DNA of 64,000 nt from contig NZ_JAKJSO010000011.1 of the NCBI RefSeq assembly GCF_050337045.1, positions 62,001-126,000 on the forward strand, read 5' to 3'. This document shows, one piece after another, positions 61,669-64,000 of this stretch. Made by a program: the position numbers and the translations under genes. Source of the stretch: Photobacterium kagoshimensis (GTDB lineage: Bacteria > Pseudomonadota > Gammaproteobacteria > Enterobacterales > Vibrionaceae). The notes below the pieces were generated by a model. It was not told the origin of the DNA and did no database searches. It saw only the letters and a list, made by a program, of their open reading frames with translations. Within the stretch, counting starts at the first letter, position 1. Every line of letters begins with the position of its first letter.

Positions 61669-61856
61669 CGCTTCAACTCTTAATAAGAAAAACATCAAAT
61701 TTATTTTCAGGTGCAAATATATTCGACGTAAAATGATTCATCAAGACTTAATAATGCAAATTTATTTGAAAGTAGATCTTGATCATAAAAAGACCAACAA
61801 CCCGCAAAAACCACAGAAAAATGATGATTAAGATCAAATTTAATGTAAAACCACTC

Positions 61857-61884
61857 TTGAGTTTTGCAAATATTTTTGTATTCT
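61857..61884 (+). promoter_or_regulatory. Promoter of ridA-cyuA, copy 2
   Basis: TTGAGT (-35), 16-bp spacer and TATTCT (-10), the same spacing as copy 1, with TTGCAAAT in the spacer in both. Confidence 0.6.
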
Positions 61885-61886
61885 AG

Positions 61887-61904
61887 CTGCAAATTACATT
61901 GCAG
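61887..61904. promoter_or_regulatory. Operator palindrome CTGCAA-N6-TTGCAG, copy 2
   Basis: A perfect 6-bp inverted repeat around ATTACA just after the -10 box; the counterpart in copy 1 is TGCAA-N6-TTGCA. Confidence 0.62.
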
Positions 61905-61966
61905 AGAAAAAGTTAGGTTTGATAACCAACACCTGCAAAATGAATATCTCATCAAAGGTAGAAAAC

Positions 61967-62347
61967 ATGAAAACCATCGTCACTTCAGATAATGCTCCAG
62001 CTGCAATCGGTCCTTATTCTCACGGGACGGCTTACAACAACCTGATCTTTACTTCAGGTCAATTACCGGTTGATGCAGCAACTAGTCAAGTCGCTGAAGG
62101 TGGCATTACCGCACAATCGATTCAATCACTTAAAAACCTTATCAGTGTGGTTGAAGCAGGTGGTGGCGATGTAAATACCATTCTAAAAACAACCTGTTAC
62201 TTAGCGAACATCTCGGATTTCGCTGCATTTAATGAAGTGTACAAAACAGTTTTTGAAACTGACTGCCCAGCACGTAGCTGCTTCGCAGTTAAAGATCTGC
62301 CATTAGGCGTTTTAGTTGAAGTTGAAGCAATTGCACACGCGAAATAA
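61967..62347 (+). CDS. ridA: RidA family enamine/imine deaminase, copy 2
   Basis: The 126-residue protein differs from copy 1 at four conservative positions (V4I, E8D, one V/I and one A/S) and keeps the catalytic arginine in CPARSCFAV. The ATG at 61967 matches copy 1; the longer open frame upstream is not conserved. It is 10 bases before the second cyuA, so both blocks pair an aminoacrylate-forming enzyme with its detoxifier. Confidence 0.96.
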   Translation: MKTIVTSDNAPAAIGPYSHGTAYNNLIFTSGQLPVDAATSQVAEGGITAQSIQSLKNLISVVEAGGGDVNTILKTTCYLANISDFAAFNEVYKTVFETDCPARSCFAVKDLPLGVLVEVEAIAHAK

Positions 62348-62357
62348 GGGGTAAGTC

Positions 62358-63635
62358 ATGAAAGCACAATGGAAACAGTACATCGATATCATCAACTCAG
62401 TCGTTAAACCTGCACTGGGTTGTACTGAGCCAATCTCTGCCGCTTATGCGTCTGCAACTGTTGCAAAGATGCTTGGCGGTACACCAGAAACACTGAAAGT
62501 TTTTGTTTCAGATAACCTTTACAAAAACTCCATGGGTGTATTTGTTCCTGGTACTGGCAAAATTGGTCTACATATCGCTTCAGCAGCGGGTGCTGTCGGT
62601 GGTGATGCTGACGCCGATCTAGAGGTGCTAGCTAAAATTACCCCTGAAGATGTCGCGCAAGCACAAGCCTTGATCGATGCAGGTAATGTCGAAGTATCAC
62701 GTTACAACACCAGTGAATTCATTTTCTGCCGCGTGATTGCAACCAAAGGTACAGATACTGCAGAAGTAACCATTAGCGGTGGCCACACACTTATCGTTGA
62801 ACAACGCTTTAACGATGAAGTGACATTTGCAGCAAACAAAGAAGAAAGCTCAGCGTCAACGGCCTCTATTTGTGATGGCGTAGATATTAGCATTCGTGGC
62901 ATTTACGACTTTGCAACTCAAGCTGACTTCGCTGACATTGCGTTCATCCTAGAAGCTAAAAACCTTAACATCGCCCTATCACAAGAAGGGATGGATAACC
63001 CTTACGGCCTACAAATTGGTCGTACGATGGATAGCAGCATGGAAGAAGGCATGATGGGCAAATGCCTATCTAACGAAATTCTGATGTACACATCAGCAGC
63101 CTCAGATGCGCGCATGGGTGGTGCAACCCTGCCAGCAATGAGCAACTATGGTAGTGGTAACCAAGGTATTGCTGCGACGGTTCCTGTCGTTAAAACGGCC
63201 GAATTTGTTGGTGCGAATGACGAAACACTGGCACGTGCCCTTATTATGAGCCACCTAGGTGCGGTATATATTAAGTCTTACTACCCACCGCTATCTGCAT
63301 TCTGTGGCAACACAGCAACCAGTTCAGCGGCTGCAATGGCCATGGTTTACCTGCGTGGTGGTGACTTTACACAATCATGTTTTGCAATCCAAAACGTATT
63401 GAGTGACACCACGGGTATGGTTTGCGATGGTGCAAAAGCAACTTGTGCTATGAAGGTAGGTAGCTCTTCACAAGCAGCAGTTAAATCTATGCTTCTTGCG
63501 ATGAACAACCATACTGCAAATAAACAAGGTGTGATTGCGAACGACATTGAACATACAATTCGTAATGTAGGTCGCATGGTGAGTACAGGCATGCTAGAAA
63601 CTGACAAAGAAATTATTGAAATCATGTCAGTATAA
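62358..63635 (+). CDS. cyuA: CyuA-like L-cysteine desulfidase (UPF0597), copy 2
   Basis: The 425-residue protein is about 90 percent identical to copy 1 by eye and keeps all likely [4Fe-4S] cysteines (GCTEP, FCGNTA, CDGAKATC). Differences cluster at about 90-180 and near the C terminus (390-418), while 220-385 is almost unchanged. This pattern could mean diverged substrate preference or local gene conversion. Start and spacing match copy 1. Confidence 0.92.
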   Translation: MKAQWKQYIDIINSVVKPALGCTEPISAAYASATVAKMLGGTPETLKVFVSDNLYKNSMGVFVPGTGKIGLHIASAAGAVGGDADADLEVLAKITPEDVAQAQALIDAGNVEVSRYNTSEFIFCRVIATKGTDTAEVTISGGHTLIVEQRFNDEVTFAANKEESSASTASICDGVDISIRGIYDFATQADFADIAFILEAKNLNIALSQEGMDNPYGLQIGRTMDSSMEEGMMGKCLSNEILMYTSAASDARMGGATLPAMSNYGSGNQGIAATVPVVKTAEFVGANDETLARALIMSHLGAVYIKSYYPPLSAFCGNTATSSAAAMAMVYLRGGDFTQSCFAIQNVLSDTTGMVCDGAKATCAMKVGSSSQAAVKSMLLAMNNHTANKQGVIANDIEHTIRNVGRMVSTGMLETDKEIIEIMSV

Positions 63636-63638
63636 AGG

Positions 63639-63676
63639 TCATAATCGCCATCTTATCAGGGATGGCGATTATTTTA
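63639..63676 (+). terminator. Terminator of ridA-cyuA, copy 2
   Basis: ATAATCGCCATC pairs with GATGGCGATTAT and is followed by TTTACTG. It corresponds to the hairpin after copy 1. Confidence 0.7.
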
Positions 63677-63683
63677 CTGCCGC

Positions 63684-63732
63684 GTGAAACGAAAATGTTT
63701 TCTTACTGTCCTATGAAAATGCTTTCGTTTGC
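63684..63732. promoter_or_regulatory. Paired operator elements before the regulator, copy 2
   Basis: GTGAAACGAAAATG (63684-63697) and GCTTTCGTTTGC (63721-63732) repeat the inverted pair seen before copy 1, with shorter spacing. Confidence 0.5.
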
Positions 63733-63750
63733 GAATTTAGGAAATGGGAT

Positions 63751-64000
63751 ATGTTGGTCACATTATCACTTAGCGACAAACTAATTTTAAACGCAACGTT
63801 TAACGTTGTAGATGGTATAGCAGCCATGTATGGACAGCACACTGAAGTTGCTCTTCATAGCCTTGACATTGAAAATCCATCAATTATAAAAATTGCCAAC
63901 GGTGACGTAACAGGTCGTGATATCGGTGCACCAATCACCAATTTAGCATTGGAAAAGCTGAAATCTGGGGCTGATGTGTCAGAGCCTTATTTCAGTAAAG
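63751..64000 (+). CDS. YheO-like PAS / HTH transcriptional regulator, copy 2 (partial)
   Basis: Only the first 83 codons are in the window; the frame is open to the edge. The PAS region is nearly identical to copy 1 (VVDGIAAMYGQHTEVALHSL), with scattered changes such as D14N and C17F. The HTH part lies outside. If it is intact, the two regulators could bind each other's operators. Confidence 0.9.
   Translation, partial: MLVTLSLSDKLILNATFNVVDGIAAMYGQHTEVALHSLDIENPSIIKIANGDVTGRDIGAPITNLALEKLKSGADVSEPYFSK

Larger units (their letters stand above)
61669..61966. promoter_or_regulatory. Divergent control region azlC / ridA, copy 2
   Basis: It keeps TGCAAATATATT near azlC (61711-61722) and the promoter/operator cluster before ridA (61857-61904), whereas the sequence between is clearly diverged from copy 1. 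Such phylogenetic footprinting supports the TGCAA elements as binding sites. Confidence 0.6.
60605..64000. repeat. Second copy of the azlDC-ridA-cyuA-regulator block (cut by window end)
   Basis: Direct repeat of 54985-58850, same orientation, separated by panE-yajL. Homology starts near the azlD stop (CAGTAGGCTTT in both copies) and continues to the window edge. Intergenic DNA is more diverged than coding DNA, apart from the operators. Confidence 0.95.

Noticed and set aside
54985..64000. Composite transposon as cause of the duplicated block
   Set aside because: No transposase, no insertion sequence and no terminal inverted repeats at either edge of the copies.

Overview
The window reads as a chromosomal segment of a marine gammaproteobacterium of the Vibrionaceae, most likely Photobacterium or a close relative. 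This is an inference from gene content and order: a complete nqrABCDEF operon with apbE and nqrM downstream, napFDABC beside narQ-narP, zipA-ligA, cysZ-cysK, ptsHI-crr, frsA-crl-proBA, an OmpK/Tsx-type porin and three diguanylate cyclases. No rRNA, tRNA, CRISPR array, insertion sequence or prophage was seen.

Layout. 1-9.1 kb: ligA and zipA (minus), cysZ and cysK, then ptsH-ptsI-crr. 9.2-14.5 kb: a Dyp-type peroxidase, a diguanylate cyclase fused to a periplasmic NMT1/THI5-like binding domain, and small envelope proteins. 14.5-22 kb: periplasmic nitrate reductase (a 44-residue membrane peptide and napCBADF, minus strand) divergent from narQ-narP. 22-25.5 kb: a winged-helix protein, an ArsC-like reductase, dapE, an M15 carboxypeptidase and DUF2897. 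25.5-32.1 kb (all minus): proA, proB, crl, frsA, gpt and an NCS2 purine permease. 32.1-33.4 kb has no long gene but holds what I read as a dual-function small RNA. 33.4-38.9 kb: pepD, dinB, a REC-REC-GGDEF protein, nqrM and apbE. 39.2-45.0 kb: the nqr operon. 45.4-54.9 kb: an orphan TRAP binding lipoprotein, bolA, rlmG, a YajG-like lipoprotein, a cyclophilin, an AmpG-like permease, the OmpK porin and a TPR-GGDEF protein. 55-64 kb: two copies of an azlD-azlC / ridA-cyuA / YheO-PAS regulator block, separated by panE and yajL.

Two things stand out. First, at 32519-32913 (minus) there is a well-formed transcription unit: promoter, Shine-Dalgarno site, 29-codon ORF, hairpins, an unpaired C-run and an intrinsic terminator. 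It resembles Vibrio cholerae VcdRP, a dual-function RNA with a 29-residue protein, and its C-run region is perfectly complementary over 8 nt to the ptsH ribosome-binding site at 6443-6450. Second, the roughly 3.9-kb azl/ridA/cyuA/regulator block is duplicated. Its synonymous divergence is patchy, and its operator-like palindromes are conserved in both copies. It looks like a cysteine or serine catabolism module with built-in 2-aminoacrylate detoxification and an amino-acid export pair.

Other regulatory sites readable in the sequence are a LexA box before dinB, a PurR operator before the purine permease/gpt unit, a CRP-like site before the OmpK porin and an FNR-like site between napF and narQ. 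Functional names rest on recognising family sequences and motifs by eye; no database search was possible.
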